Assembly (NCBI GenBank): GCA_020062545.1
Contig: JAGUWD010000007.1
Location: forward strand, 186,001-250,000
Direction: 5' to 3'
DNA: 64,000 nt
Source of the DNA: Thermodesulfovibrionales bacterium
GTDB taxonomy: Bacteria; Nitrospirota; Thermodesulfovibrionia; Thermodesulfovibrionales; Dissulfurispiraceae
Program-made: the position numbers and the translations under genes
Notes under the pieces: generated by a model
Databases searched by the model: none
Seen by the model: only the letters and a program-made list of their open reading frames with translations
What the model was told of the DNA's origin: nothing
Shown: piece by piece, positions 1-8,574 of the stretch
Position numbering within the stretch: position 1 is the stretch's first letter
How the letters are laid out: the number at the start of each line of letters is the position of its first letter

Positions 1-1
1 T

Positions 2-640
2 ATGATTAATGGATACCTCTGGCCGTCAAAAGGGGAGATCAGTGTTTTGGACAAACGATTTGGCGACTGTGATGTGCGCGAACTGCGGAAAGCCATCGGA
101 TGGGTGAGTTCATCCCTACAGGAAAGGCTGTATACAACAGAGACAGCAGAGGAGATAGTCCTAAGCGGAAAATTTGCTACCATAGGCCTCTATGACAGGC
201 CGGACAGGAAAGATATAAAACAGGCACGCTCCATTATGGAGCAACTCGGCTGTGCTTGCCTATCAAAGCAGCTATACGGCACATTATCGCAGGGAGAAAA
301 GCAGAGAGTTCTCATTGCACGGGCACTCATAAGCTCTCCAGAGATACTGATCCTTGACGAACCATGCACCGCACTTGATATTTTTGCACGGGAGCAACTG
401 CTCTCAACCCTTGAACATATAGACCGCATGGATTCAAAACCCACGCTTATCTATGTTTCCCACCACATAGAGGAGATCGTGCCGATCATAAGCCATGCAC
501 TGCTTTTGAGGCGCGGGGAGATATACTCCTCTGGCAGGACACGGAATATCCTCACAAAATCCAATCTTTCGGATTTTTTCGAAACATCGATAGATATAGC
601 GTGGCATAATAAGCGGGCGTGGATAAAAGTAACAATCTGA
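2..640 (+). CDS. ABC transporter ATP-binding protein, 5' end missing
   Basis: This is the C-terminal two thirds of an ABC ATPase that enters from outside the window. The signature LSQGEKQR lies near residue 95, followed by the Walker B segment ILILDEP and the switch histidine in YVSHHIEE. No Walker A P-loop is present in the visible part, so the ATG at position 2 is probably internal to a longer gene. Family knowledge: such subunits energise import or export of a substrate, which cannot be named here. The spacing of motifs resembles single-domain ModF/YlmA-type ATPases, but this is a weak guess. It ends 20 bp before the radical SAM gene, so the two may be cotranscribed. Confidence 0.85.
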   Translation: MINGYLWPSKGEISVLDKRFGDCDVRELRKAIGWVSSSLQERLYTTETAEEIVLSGKFATIGLYDRPDRKDIKQARSIMEQLGCACLSKQLYGTLSQGEKQRVLIARALISSPEILILDEPCTALDIFAREQLLSTLEHIDRMDSKPTLIYVSHHIEEIVPIISHALLLRRGEIYSSGRTRNILTKSNLSDFFETSIDIAWHNKRAWIKVTI

Positions 641-660
641 TATAATCTGTGTAGATACTT

Positions 661-1782
661 ATGGATACCATAGAAAAACTGAAAATTCTCTCCAATGACT
701 CACAGTATGACCTTGCGTGTGCTTGCGGTACTAACAAGGACGACCGCAGAAGGAGAGGGCTGGGTGGAAAGTGGCTCTATCCCGTTACCCTTCCCAGCGG
801 CGGATATTCAATACTTCTAAAAACACTTCTCTCCAACGCATGTTCAAATGACTGCAAATACTGCCCTCTGCGTTCAGAGACAAATGTTCGGCGATGCACT
901 CTCCAGCCTGAAGAAGTGGCAAATATATTCACGGAATACGTGAGGAGGAAAAAAGTTTTTGGTCTATTTCTAAGTTCCGGCGTTATCGGCAATTCTGATT
1001 ACACAATGGACAGGATAAACGCTGTTGCCCGCATACTCAGATATAAACACAACTACAAAGGCTATATCCATTTGAAAGTAATTCCGGGTGCCTCTGACGC
1101 AGCCATAGAAGATTCTATTTCGCTGGCGAGTGCTGTTTCCCTCAATATCGAGACTCCGGGCAAGAAACGTTTCGATGTCCTTTCCAATAGAAAGGATTAT
1201 ATGAACGACATCATCCGTCCCCTGAAGTTGATGTCAAGGCTTACAGGGCAGGGCATGAGACATTCGAGGGTCAAATGCACGACTCAGTTCATTGTCGGTG
1301 CTTCAGATGAGACAGACTCGGAGATAATACAATATATGTTCAATTTGTATAATCGCTTAAAATTCCAGCGAGTCTATTTTTCTGCCTACCAGAAAGGGCT
1401 CGGACATCCTGATATTCCGGGAGAGATGAGAGTGCTGTCCAGTCCAGATAGTATGTTCATGCGTGAACATCGTTTGTATCAGGTGGATTTTCTTGTCCGG
1501 AGATACGGTTTTTCGCAGGATGATATTCCCATAGACACATCCGGCAATCTGAGGCTTGATAAAGACCCAAAGGAGATATGGGCAGACAGACATCCAGAAT
1601 TTTATCCTGTCAGAATCAATACATCTGATAGAGAGGCATTGTTAAGGGTGCCGGGAATCGGGCCAAAGACTGTTGGAATAATCCTGAAAATGAGGCGCGA
1701 AAAAAGAATTACCCGCCTTGAAGATTTAGGTATTAAAGGCAGGAGACTCGAAAAGGCAAAACAGTATTTGATTTTTGAGTGA
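661..1782 (+). CDS. Radical SAM protein with C-terminal helix-hairpin-helix (TIGR03916-like)
   Basis: A 373-residue radical SAM protein. The cluster-binding cysteines are in CSNDCKYC near residue 60, the CX3CX2C pattern that holds the [4Fe-4S] cluster reducing S-adenosylmethionine. The C-terminus (about residues 325-373) contains VPGIGPKTVGIILKMR, a helix-hairpin-helix DNA-binding motif. This architecture matches the family annotated as putative DNA modification/repair radical SAM protein (TIGR03916). In other genomes that family usually sits beside a DUF4130 uracil-DNA-glycosylase-like partner (TIGR03915); none is visible here. The real substrate is not known. The start is the ATG at 661, 20 bp after the upstream ABC gene. 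No recognisable regulatory site was seen. Confidence 0.85.
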   Translation: MDTIEKLKILSNDSQYDLACACGTNKDDRRRRGLGGKWLYPVTLPSGGYSILLKTLLSNACSNDCKYCPLRSETNVRRCTLQPEEVANIFTEYVRRKKVFGLFLSSGVIGNSDYTMDRINAVARILRYKHNYKGYIHLKVIPGASDAAIEDSISLASAVSLNIETPGKKRFDVLSNRKDYMNDIIRPLKLMSRLTGQGMRHSRVKCTTQFIVGASDETDSEIIQYMFNLYNRLKFQRVYFSAYQKGLGHPDIPGEMRVLSSPDSMFMREHRLYQVDFLVRRYGFSQDDIPIDTSGNLRLDKDPKEIWADRHPEFYPVRINTSDREALLRVPGIGPKTVGIILKMRREKRITRLEDLGIKGRRLEKAKQYLIFE

Positions 1783-1923
1783 TTCTTTAAAGCCTTCTTA
1801 AAGCCTGCCTGAGTCGTTTGCAACAGCCTCAGCCCATAAAAAGTGGTAAAATGGAATCTGATTTTTGCTGCCGTATTTTTCTATGACAAAATACCATAAA
1901 AGGGATATAATATCTTTAAAACT

Positions 1924-2352
1924 ATGGAACTCCATCTTTACACAGCCCAAATCAGCAAATATAATGGCCCTGATGCCTTTGATATAACAGTCAAGAGCGG
2001 TGACCGCACTTTTGCACCAACGTGGGACCTTGTTCAAGCATGGAAATCTGGAAAAATAGATTGGGAGACATATGCACAAAGATATAGACAGTTAATGTTA
2101 GAGAGCTATCGACAGCATCCCTCAGCTTGGTATGAGCTTTTACACCGCGGCATTGTAACCCTTCTATGCTATTGTCGCTCAGGTGAACACTGCCATCGTT
2201 ATCTTCTGGCCGACTTTCTTCGAAAACTGGGAGAGAAAGAAGGAGTAACTGTGGTAATTGAGGGAGAACGCCCTGTAGCTATAAAGGACGAAGAGTCATT
2301 GTCGGGAAGAGAAGAATTTTTGCTTGTATCTGAACAGCCGAGCCTATTCTAA
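1924..2352 (+). CDS. DUF488-like protein
   Basis: A 142-residue protein. The central segment LLCYCRSGEHCHRYLLADFL carries the Cys...CHR signature of DUF488-type proteins, a family of unknown biochemistry related in fold to small nucleic-acid or thiol chemistry domains. The N-terminal part starts MELHLYTAQISKY and is typical of the shorter DUF488-like clade. It converges with the minus-strand dual-OB gene, with which its 3' end overlaps by 9 bp; a second DUF488 gene follows on the minus strand. Three genes with two related domains thus form one cluster. Function is unknown; a role in nucleic-acid modification is only a literature-level guess for this family. Confidence 0.7.
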   Translation: MELHLYTAQISKYNGPDAFDITVKSGDRTFAPTWDLVQAWKSGKIDWETYAQRYRQLMLESYRQHPSAWYELLHRGIVTLLCYCRSGEHCHRYLLADFLRKLGEKEGVTVVIEGERPVAIKDEESLSGREEFLLVSEQPSLF

Positions 2353-3090
2353 TGTTATCCATTTCGAATAATTCCTGTTATAGAGGTCTGGAATTGTGTG
2401 TATGCTATTCACCTGCATAGTACACCATCCACTGTAAGGTTCTGGAAGTTTATCAAAAGGTCGTGCTAAGCCAAGGCGCAAAAAGACTTGTCTCTTCTGC
2501 AATTTATTATTGATTTTTGCAATTACATTTTCGCAATTTCCTCGGTGTTCTTTCATTAGGAACTCAAAGAAACATCTAAAAGCCAAATCCGTTATGGCTA
2601 CTCTATCAATAACCATTCCCGTGTCGTCAGAGATTTTTAGTCTTGGCCGTGGAGGAGTTTTGTAGTAATCGCAAGACAAAAATGGAACTTTTGCTGACAA
2701 AAAGGTTCCAATAGATGGCCCCGGAGATGCAGATGGAACATATCGGCTCTCCAGCTTTGGAAATAAATCAGCAAATGAATGAACGGCAGTGTTCTCTAAC
2801 AACTCGTTCCATTTTATCTCCGACACTTTGCCTTCAAACCGAATCGAATCTTCCTTAAAAACATAATCTTCCACATGCGGCGGATGCGGCATATGTTTAA
2901 TGAAATAAAATGAGACCTTAGCGCCGGGGTAAATAATCAACTCTTTATCTTCAAATAGATGAGTTTTTTTAATTTGAGACATTGGCAAAACCGGTCTAAC
3001 GCATTTTAGCGAGGAATCGTACCCTGCGATACAGACATTGTCCTCACTCATTGCAGTAACGTCAGTTATGATAAGAGTCTTTCTCAACAT
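2344..3090 (-). CDS. Dual OB-containing domain protein (predicted)
   Basis: A 248-residue soluble protein starting MLRKTLIITDVTAMSED. The opening 'TLIITDVTAM.....CIAGYD' and the pattern 'VRPVLP' followed later by 'PPRPRLKISDDTGMVIDRV' resemble proteins annotated as 'dual OB-containing domain', often encoded next to DUF488 genes. It has no membrane segment and no catalytic motif I can name. It lies 3 bp downstream of the minus-strand DUF488 gene, so the two form a tight operon. Its 3' end overlaps the convergent plus-strand DUF488-like gene. OB folds usually bind nucleic acid, so a nucleic-acid-linked role is inferred from family naming only. Confidence 0.55.
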   Translation of the reverse strand: MLRKTLIITDVTAMSEDNVCIAGYDSSLKCVRPVLPMSQIKKTHLFEDKELIIYPGAKVSFYFIKHMPHPPHVEDYVFKEDSIRFEGKVSEIKWNELLENTAVHSFADLFPKLESRYVPSASPGPSIGTFLSAKVPFLSCDYYKTPPRPRLKISDDTGMVIDRVAITDLAFRCFFEFLMKEHRGNCENVIAKINNKLQKRQVFLRLGLARPFDKLPEPYSGWCTMQVNSIHTIPDLYNRNYSKWITLE

Positions 3091-3093
3091 GAA

Positions 3094-3546
3094 TTATAAA
3101 TGAACTATCTTACATTCAGGTAAAAGTTTTTTCTGTATATATTCAGCCGCAAGACGTCTATGGCATTTATCAGCTGTCTTTTCGCTGCATAACAACACTG
3201 TCGGGCCTTTCAAAAGATTTATATCCAGATTGTCAATGATTCTTCTTTTTCCGAGCAAATCAAGATATTCTTTTTCGTAGCTTTCCCAATCCTCATCGGC
3301 CTGGTATTTTTTAAGCATTTCTTTTGTCGGAGATAAGAGGGTTAAGTGTACATATTGACCTTGCAGAATTTCTTTAACAAAGTATGCTAAATCCTTTCCC
3401 TTGGTGAACCCTGCAAGCTGAGAGACGTTATTTAAGCGTATGTCTAATAAAGTCTTAACCCCAGCTTTTTTAAGAAGTGTGAAAAACTCCTCTGCGCTTT
3501 TGCCGGTAAAACCTATTGTGTAAAGAACATCGCTGCAAGTGTTCAT
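3094..3546 (-). CDS. DUF488 family protein
   Basis: A 150-residue canonical DUF488 protein. It opens with LYTIGFTGKSAEEFFTLLKK and LLDIRLNN, and ends with the conserved block VLLCSEKTADKCHRRLAAEY, in which the two cysteines and the CHR triplet are the family signature. The family's reaction is not known. It is the first gene of a two-gene minus-strand operon with the dual-OB protein, whose start lies 3 bp downstream. The start ATG at 3546 is preceded (reading the minus strand) by GAAAGGAATTTATAA, a plausible ribosome site. The convergent gene at 1924 encodes a second DUF488-like domain, so the locus is likely a small functional module. Confidence 0.8.
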   Translation of the reverse strand: MNTCSDVLYTIGFTGKSAEEFFTLLKKAGVKTLLDIRLNNVSQLAGFTKGKDLAYFVKEILQGQYVHLTLLSPTKEMLKKYQADEDWESYEKEYLDLLGKRRIIDNLDINLLKGPTVLLCSEKTADKCHRRLAAEYIQKKLLPECKIVHL

Positions 3547-3830
3547 TTATAAATTCCTTTCTCCAATAGCAGGTTAAAATAGCTCAAGGTCAATTGACTC
3601 TTTAATGTTCATATTTCCCAGAGCTAATTGCTTGTAATAGCACAATTATCTGAATTATAGCATGATTTTTATTTTCGTAAGATTTTAATTAGGATTTCTT
3701 AAACACCTCAAAACTAATCTCACTTGAAAACAAATATAAAGATAGAGTTTCTCCTCAGTACAAACATACGGATTTATCAGACATCTGGAAGAAAGGTTGA
3801 ATGGCTAAGAAATAAGCCCTGAACCTCTGC
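3547..3830. other. Intergenic gap without recognised feature
   Basis: AT-rich stretch of 284 bp between the start of the DUF488 operon and the 3' end of the small membrane protein gene. It should hold the DUF488 promoter. I see no conserved promoter, RNA gene or strong hairpin that I can support. Confidence 0.5.
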
Positions 3831-4211
3831 CTATCGTTCTTCACGGGGAGGTATGCTCAAACCGGCAAGGCAGTTGAGGACTGTGCTGACAATGCTCACA
3901 AGCAGGGCGCCTTTAAAGGCAGGCCAGAAGCCGCTTATGTGAAATCCGAGATTCAGGGAGTCTGAAAGGTAGGCAGTGAGGCCAAGCATCAGGGCATTGA
4001 TAACGAGAGTAAAGAGGCCGAGTGTCAGTATGATGAAGGGAAAGGTGAATAGCTTGGCAACGGGTTTTATGAAGGAGTTTACAAGCCCGAAGATGGCGCC
4101 TACGATGATAATCTTCCACCACTCGCCGGTAAAGGTTATGCCGTTAATAACCTTTACGGCTATTCCAATGGAAAGGGAATTGATCATTATTTTCAAAAGC
4201 AAATAGGCCAT
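3831..4211 (-). CDS. Phage holin family IV-like small membrane protein
   Basis: A 126-residue protein made of four predicted transmembrane segments (about residues 5-22, 30-50, 55-78 and 92-115). The segment GAIFGLVNSFIKPVAKLF and the following LTLGLFTLVINALML are characteristic of the 'mycobacterial 4 TMS phage holin' family (PF04020), which is widespread on bacterial chromosomes and mostly not phage-borne. Its function in such contexts is unknown. It lies 56 bp downstream of the PIF1-like helicase gene on the same strand. Nothing around it suggests a prophage lysis cassette, so the holin name should be taken as a family label only. Confidence 0.8.
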   Translation of the reverse strand: MAYLLLKIMINSLSIGIAVKVINGITFTGEWWKIIIVGAIFGLVNSFIKPVAKLFTFPFIILTLGLFTLVINALMLGLTAYLSDSLNLGFHISGFWPAFKGALLVSIVSTVLNCLAGLSIPPREER

Positions 4212-4267
4212 AGAATTTATAATACCACAAAAAAGCGCTGCCCTTAAAACAGGCAGCCTGCTGTTTT

Positions 4268-5830
4268 CTACTCAACCGCCTTTATCTCAAGTATACGCTC
4301 TATATGAAACACCCTGTCGTCCTTCCGAGCGGTGCAGAAAGCCTGAACGCCTGTGAATTTTCTTCCATTGTATTCCAGTTCTCCTACAAAGCGCGGAATG
4401 ATAGTGCGTCTTGATTTCTCGTCCTTTGTCTTTAGATAAACAATTTCAAGCGGCCTTTTATCCTTTATGGCCTTCTCTATGATTGAAAGTTTTTCATCCA
4501 CAGGCAGGCTTTTCTGCGCCTGTTTATACTGGTATTTCGTAACAAAATCCACGACACGCCAGTCCATAAATATATGTCTTTGGGCAATCGGTTTTTTTAG
4601 GACGATGCCCTTAAGGCTCGTGCATCGCGAAAGCGCAACATACAACTGGCCGTGCGAGAATGTGCCTTTGCCTATGTCTATTATCACCTTTTCAAAGGTC
4701 ATTCCCTGCCCCTTGTGTATGGTTACAGCCCACGCGAGTTTGAGGGGATATTGTGTGAATGTGCCGACAACATCGGATATGACTGTTCGCGCCTTTTTGT
4801 CGTAATGGAACTCGTACATTCCCCATGTATAAGGACCAACATCAACAGTTTCTCCATCCTGAAGCTCCACCTGTATTGCATCAGGCTCACCCTTTGTCTT
4901 TTCAATGCCAATAACTCTGCCTATGCTTCCATTTATCCACCGCCCCATAGAGTCGTTATTAAGGAGCATTACCTGCGCTCCGCTTTTAATTGTTAGATCA
5001 ACACCTGTGGGGAGATCCTTCGCATTGAAGTCCCCCTCGATCATGCCCTGATAGGTGTATTCCTTACCTTTGAGATCGGCGAGCCTTTTTGTGTTAATCG
5101 AGGCGGCAAGGTCGTTTGTTGTGGTGAGATAAATATAGAAGCCCTTGTCATCGTGAAATTCAGGCATGTATCGTGCATTGATCATTGCAAGGTCTTCATC
5201 AGTCGCAGTATTGTTCCTGATGGCATTGAGGATATTCAGAAATCTGTCGTCACGCTGGCGATAGACCTTTTCAAGCTCGATAAACTGCATATCAAAACCA
5301 CTGCCGAAGACTATTGAGTCAAAGAAATACGGGCTTTTGTAAAGGCTTTTAAAAAGAGCCTTATCGCGGGATGTAACAACAGGAGGCAACTGGTAGAGAT
5401 CTCCGATAAATATCATCTGTATGCCTCCGAATGGCTGGGACTTGCTCTTGCCGTGAATGTGGAGGAATTCGGCGATGCAGTCCATGAGATCGGCGCGCAC
5501 CATCGAGACCTCGTCAATCACAATAGCGTCGAGCTTTTTATAAATGGACTTTTCTTTTGGGCGCATCCTCCTCGCTATATCAGGAGTAATATCAGGTTTG
5601 AAGCCGAAGAATGAATGGACGGTCTGACCCTTCACATTTACCGCTGCAACGCCTGTGGGCGCAAGCACAGCGATGTTTTTCTTTGTAATATTCCTGAAAT
5701 GCTGAAGGAGCGTTGACTTGCCTGTGCCCGCCCTGCCTGTGATAAAGACATTCTTATCGGTCTCCTCCATTATTTGAAGTGCATTGAGGAATTGGGGGTT
5801 GAGGTCAAGGGACATGTCAGCCGATTTCAT
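4268..5830 (-). CDS. PIF1/RecD2-like superfamily 1 helicase with C-terminal WYL domain
   Basis: A 520-residue helicase. Walker A is GRAGTGKSTLLQHF near residue 32, followed by motif Ia (VLAPTGVAAVN), Walker B with DEVSM near residue 107, motif III (GGIQMIFIGDLYQLPPV) and late motifs including LKLAWAVTIHKGQGMTF and LYVALSRC. These are diagnostic of PIF1-type 5'-3' DNA helicases. The last 75 residues (LEIVYLKTKDEKSRRTI and HIERILEIKAVE) look like a WYL ligand- or nucleic-acid-binding domain. Its fusion to this helicase is seen in bacterial homologues. A second possible start lies at codon 6 (MSLDLNP). The role is probably DNA repair or replication-fork processing. Confidence 0.85.
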   Translation of the reverse strand: MKSADMSLDLNPQFLNALQIMEETDKNVFITGRAGTGKSTLLQHFRNITKKNIAVLAPTGVAAVNVKGQTVHSFFGFKPDITPDIARRMRPKEKSIYKKLDAIVIDEVSMVRADLMDCIAEFLHIHGKSKSQPFGGIQMIFIGDLYQLPPVVTSRDKALFKSLYKSPYFFDSIVFGSGFDMQFIELEKVYRQRDDRFLNILNAIRNNTATDEDLAMINARYMPEFHDDKGFYIYLTTTNDLAASINTKRLADLKGKEYTYQGMIEGDFNAKDLPTGVDLTIKSGAQVMLLNNDSMGRWINGSIGRVIGIEKTKGEPDAIQVELQDGETVDVGPYTWGMYEFHYDKKARTVISDVVGTFTQYPLKLAWAVTIHKGQGMTFEKVIIDIGKGTFSHGQLYVALSRCTSLKGIVLKKPIAQRHIFMDWRVVDFVTKYQYKQAQKSLPVDEKLSIIEKAIKDKRPLEIVYLKTKDEKSRRTIIPRFVGELEYNGRKFTGVQAFCTARKDDRVFHIERILEIKAVE

Positions 5831-5953
5831 TTGTTAATTCTATCATATGTTTTAAAGTTGGCGGGAATAATTATGAGAAGGCAATTTTGGGCATTGATTT
5901 TCCCTTTGAAAATTTTATCGGATATGCTATATTTGAGCATGAATCGAGGAATT

Positions 5954-6148
5954 ATGTGGAATATGAATGATGTTACGGAGGTTGAATACAAGGAAAAGTA
6001 TATCTATCGCATTGTTTTTGATGACGGCACAAGCGGCGATGTTGACTTTTCGGAATATATCGGCAAAGGCCCTGAGACATTATATGAGAAGATAAAAAAT
6101 GTGAACAGGCCGCTTCTCATGCCGCAGTATAACTGTAGCGAAAATTAG
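5954..6148 (+). CDS. DUF2442-like protein, shortened C-terminus
   Basis: About 64 residues when read from the ATG at 5954, which has AGGA four bases upstream; 5963 is an alternative start. The open frame extends further upstream but crosses into the helicase gene region, so the longer form is unlikely. The N-terminal half (VTEVEYKEKYIYRIVFDDGT followed by SGDVDFSEY) matches DUF2442 proteins. These usually continue with a conserved 'WPNGADI..D.LY' tail that is absent here. The frame ends 5 bp before the integrase start. It may be a remnant truncated at an integration junction. DUF2442 function is unknown, though many members sit in toxin-antitoxin-like pairs. Confidence 0.55.
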   Translation: MWNMNDVTEVEYKEKYIYRIVFDDGTSGDVDFSEYIGKGPETLYEKIKNVNRPLLMPQYNCSEN

Positions 6149-6153
6149 GGGAA

Positions 6154-7194
6154 GTGATGTTGGAAGACCGAACGGAGCAGAAAACACGAATGAAACTAAT
6201 TAAACGCAAAAACGGCTACTATTATATTTACCTTGACCGTTTACGTTCTGTAAGCTTGAAAACCAACGATGAAGTTTTAGCCCACCAGATATTCGAGCAG
6301 GAGAAGACTCGTTATAGAGGCAATAAGGTTTCCCAGATAGAGAAAATTCAGGGTATAACACTTTCACGGTTTAGAAATGAATACCTAAAATTAAGACAGT
6401 TGCAGGACATTACGCAAGAAACAAGGGATAACGATACTCTTGCTTTCAGGAAGTTCATTGATGCGGTCGGAGACATAAATTTAAGACAGGTAACAAAAGA
6501 TACTATCAATGAGTTTAAGCTGACTTATTTGAATAGAGGCGATAGTAAGGTTTATCTCGATATTCTGATGAGATCATTGAGGACAGCGTTTAATTATGCG
6601 CTCGATAAAGGTTATATAGACAAAAACCCATTCCTGAAAGAAAGAGGCGAACCATCTGTATTTTTCAGAATAGACAAGGAATTGCCAAGATTTCTGCAGC
6701 TAAATGAAATAGATGCTTTGTTTAATGCAATAGACAATTCTGCTTTTCTGCTTGCAATCAAGATATATCTTTATACTGGAATAAAAAGGTCTGAGCTTAT
6801 AAAGCTAACCATGCAGGATATAGATATGCAGAATGGTTTTATATATGTCAGAGGAACAAAAGGGAAGAAGGACAGGGCTATACCTATTAATGACGAGCTT
6901 AAAACGGAGCTATTAAAATATCAGTTGCCAGAGATAGGCTTTCTTTTTACTCAATGGCGTAATGCAGATACAATAAGCAGGCTATTTCATTACTATTGCA
7001 CAAAAGCGGGGATTAAAGCTAAACTGCGTGACCTGAGACATTCCTTTGGAAGCTATCTCATAATGAATGGAACGGATATTAAAAAGGTGAAAGAACTGCT
7101 TGGACATGGGGACATAAAGACAACGGAAATATACGCTAAACTAACCAAAGAGCATTTGGTAGAGGCTGTAAATAAGTTGAGTTTTGGCAGCTAA
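6154..7194 (+). CDS. Tyrosine recombinase / integrase
   Basis: A 346-residue site-specific recombinase with an N-terminal SAM-like core-binding domain (about residues 60-150). The catalytic domain carries the first arginine in TGIKRSELIKL, the lysine in KGKKDRAIPI, the box LRDLRHSFGSYL, the late histidine in LLGHGDIKTT and the nucleophilic tyrosine in EIYAKL. In the box II position usually held by histidine the residue is arginine, a variation also seen in other members. It is probably a chromosomal island or phage-type integrase rather than XerC/D. It stands alone, followed by an AT-rich GIY-YIG gene, and no attachment-site repeat was found around it. The start may be GTG 6154 or the ATG three bases downstream. 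Confidence 0.9.
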   Translation: MMLEDRTEQKTRMKLIKRKNGYYYIYLDRLRSVSLKTNDEVLAHQIFEQEKTRYRGNKVSQIEKIQGITLSRFRNEYLKLRQLQDITQETRDNDTLAFRKFIDAVGDINLRQVTKDTINEFKLTYLNRGDSKVYLDILMRSLRTAFNYALDKGYIDKNPFLKERGEPSVFFRIDKELPRFLQLNEIDALFNAIDNSAFLLAIKIYLYTGIKRSELIKLTMQDIDMQNGFIYVRGTKGKKDRAIPINDELKTELLKYQLPEIGFLFTQWRNADTISRLFHYYCTKAGIKAKLRDLRHSFGSYLIMNGTDIKKVKELLGHGDIKTTEIYAKLTKEHLVEAVNKLSFGS

Positions 7195-7255
7195 TATATT
7201 GTTATACAAAATAACATCCGGAATATAGTGATATATTAGTGGGTCATATATTTCA

Positions 7256-8173
7256 GTGATGGAAAACAATAACAAGGGTATTAAATACGATAAAAAATAT
7301 TTTGAATGCACCATATGGCGATTCGTGACAAGACGGTTTTCAAGAGTTTACCTTCACGAAGAAGGTTTTTTTTATTTAGGAGAAGAAAGTGAAAATGGGA
7401 GAGTTATCCTATGGGAAGCTAATGACATTACACAGCTTTGTGTTAATGGACAGACCAATTTAACGTATGGACTACCAAAACCAAAACCCGCAGGCTATAC
7501 ATATGATGGTGGTCGTGGCATGACTCGTAATATATACTGTGATTCCTTGAATCTTTGTCCCGATTGTGGACGCTTCTATTTCCCTGATGATAAAAAATTT
7601 TCATTTTCAGAATATTTCGGAGTTTCAAAATACTTTGGGTACGATATTCTCAGAAAGCAAGATATTGTTTCATTATATGAAGAAAAAAAGAATAACAATG
7701 AGTTCGAAGTATTAGAATGTAAATCTAAATTGTGTTTGGAGAGAAAAGAAGAAAATCTTAAACTTAAACTTTCTTCAAATGATAAAGACATGCGAGTTGA
7801 AACATTAATTGATGCTTTAGATGGCTATTATACAAGCAATATTCAGAATGTTTCATATGATGTTCATAATGATAAAGGGGGTTTTCTTTACATAATTAAA
7901 GCTGGAAAACATGTAAAAATAGGTATTGCAGATGATGTAAAGAATCGATTGAAACAAATACAAGGTACTTGCCCAATTAAGTTAGAAATAATTAATTTCT
8001 GGAAAACAAATAATAATTCATATTATGAAAATTTGCTTCACAAACAATTCAAGCAATATAGGATACATGGTGAATGGTTTGAATTACCAGAAGATGAAAT
8101 TAACATACTTTTGAATGCTCGCAGTGCTAAAGAAGCAATAAAAATTCAAACTAACAATTTAGATGATAAATAG
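7256..8173 (+). CDS. GIY-YIG (T5orf172/MUG113-type) domain protein
   Basis: A 305-residue protein. The C-terminal part (about residues 205-285) reads GGFLYIIKAGKHVKIGIADD then LHKQFKQYRIHGEWFEL, the hallmarks of the T5orf172/MUG113 branch of the GIY-YIG nuclease superfamily. The N-terminal 190 residues are unrecognised and contain a CPDC pair (LNLCPDCGRFYFP) that could bind zinc. Base composition is visibly more AT-rich than neighbouring housekeeping genes and it follows the integrase by 61 bp, which suggests horizontal transfer. The start may be GTG 7256 or ATG 7259. Whether the domain is an active nuclease cannot be told from the sequence. Confidence 0.7.
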   Translation: MMENNNKGIKYDKKYFECTIWRFVTRRFSRVYLHEEGFFYLGEESENGRVILWEANDITQLCVNGQTNLTYGLPKPKPAGYTYDGGRGMTRNIYCDSLNLCPDCGRFYFPDDKKFSFSEYFGVSKYFGYDILRKQDIVSLYEEKKNNNEFEVLECKSKLCLERKEENLKLKLSSNDKDMRVETLIDALDGYYTSNIQNVSYDVHNDKGGFLYIIKAGKHVKIGIADDVKNRLKQIQGTCPIKLEIINFWKTNNNSYYENLLHKQFKQYRIHGEWFELPEDEINILLNARSAKEAIKIQTNNLDDK

Positions 8174-8373
8174 AACTTGTATAATCAGTCGTTCAACCAA
8201 ACGCGAGCCAGCAACAGCTATTTCGCAGTTGGAGTTTTTAGTATGCAAATTGTCTTTTCCCCTATTACACTCTATTCAAGCTCTCATCGATTAATTCTAC
8301 TTTAAGCAGCATGGTTTACAAAATTACCGATAATTGCAATAATAAAATTATAGACCATTAAGGAGGTTGTAAA
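8174..8373. other. Intergenic gap upstream of toxin-antitoxin pair
   Basis: 200 bp, AT-rich. It ends with a strong ribosome site (AAGGAGG at 8360-8366) for the antitoxin gene. I see no other supported feature. Confidence 0.5.
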
Positions 8374-8574
8374 ATGCCGACAGTAACTGAAATAAAATCA
8401 GCCATAGAAAGCCTTCCTGATGATGAATACATTCAGTTGAGGAAGTGGTTTTCTGAAAGAGACTGGGAAAGATGGGACAGGCAGATTGAAATTGACTCTG
8501 ATACAGGAGCGTTAGATTTTTTAGTAAAAGAGGCATTAGACGCTAAAAAAGCTGGAAAACTAAAGAGTTTATAG
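8374..8574 (+). CDS. Type II antitoxin-like small protein
   Basis: A 66-residue acidic protein beginning MPTVTEIKSAIESLPDDEY and containing LRKWFSERDWERWDRQIE, then a C-terminal FLVKEALDAKKAGKL. This pattern is typical of small addiction-module antitoxins that precede a RelE/ParE-like toxin. Its ribosome site AAGGAGG lies 7 bp before the ATG. The downstream toxin frame begins at 8575, immediately after this stop codon, so the two are translationally coupled. In such systems the antitoxin binds the toxin through its C-terminus and represses its own promoter; here the toxin partner appears broken. Confidence 0.75.
   Translation: MPTVTEIKSAIESLPDDEYIQLRKWFSERDWERWDRQIEIDSDTGALDFLVKEALDAKKAGKLKSL

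Noticed and set aside
3831-4211. Holin gene taken as a sign of a prophage
   Set aside because: PF04020-type proteins are common chromosomal membrane proteins; no phage structural or lysis genes are nearby.
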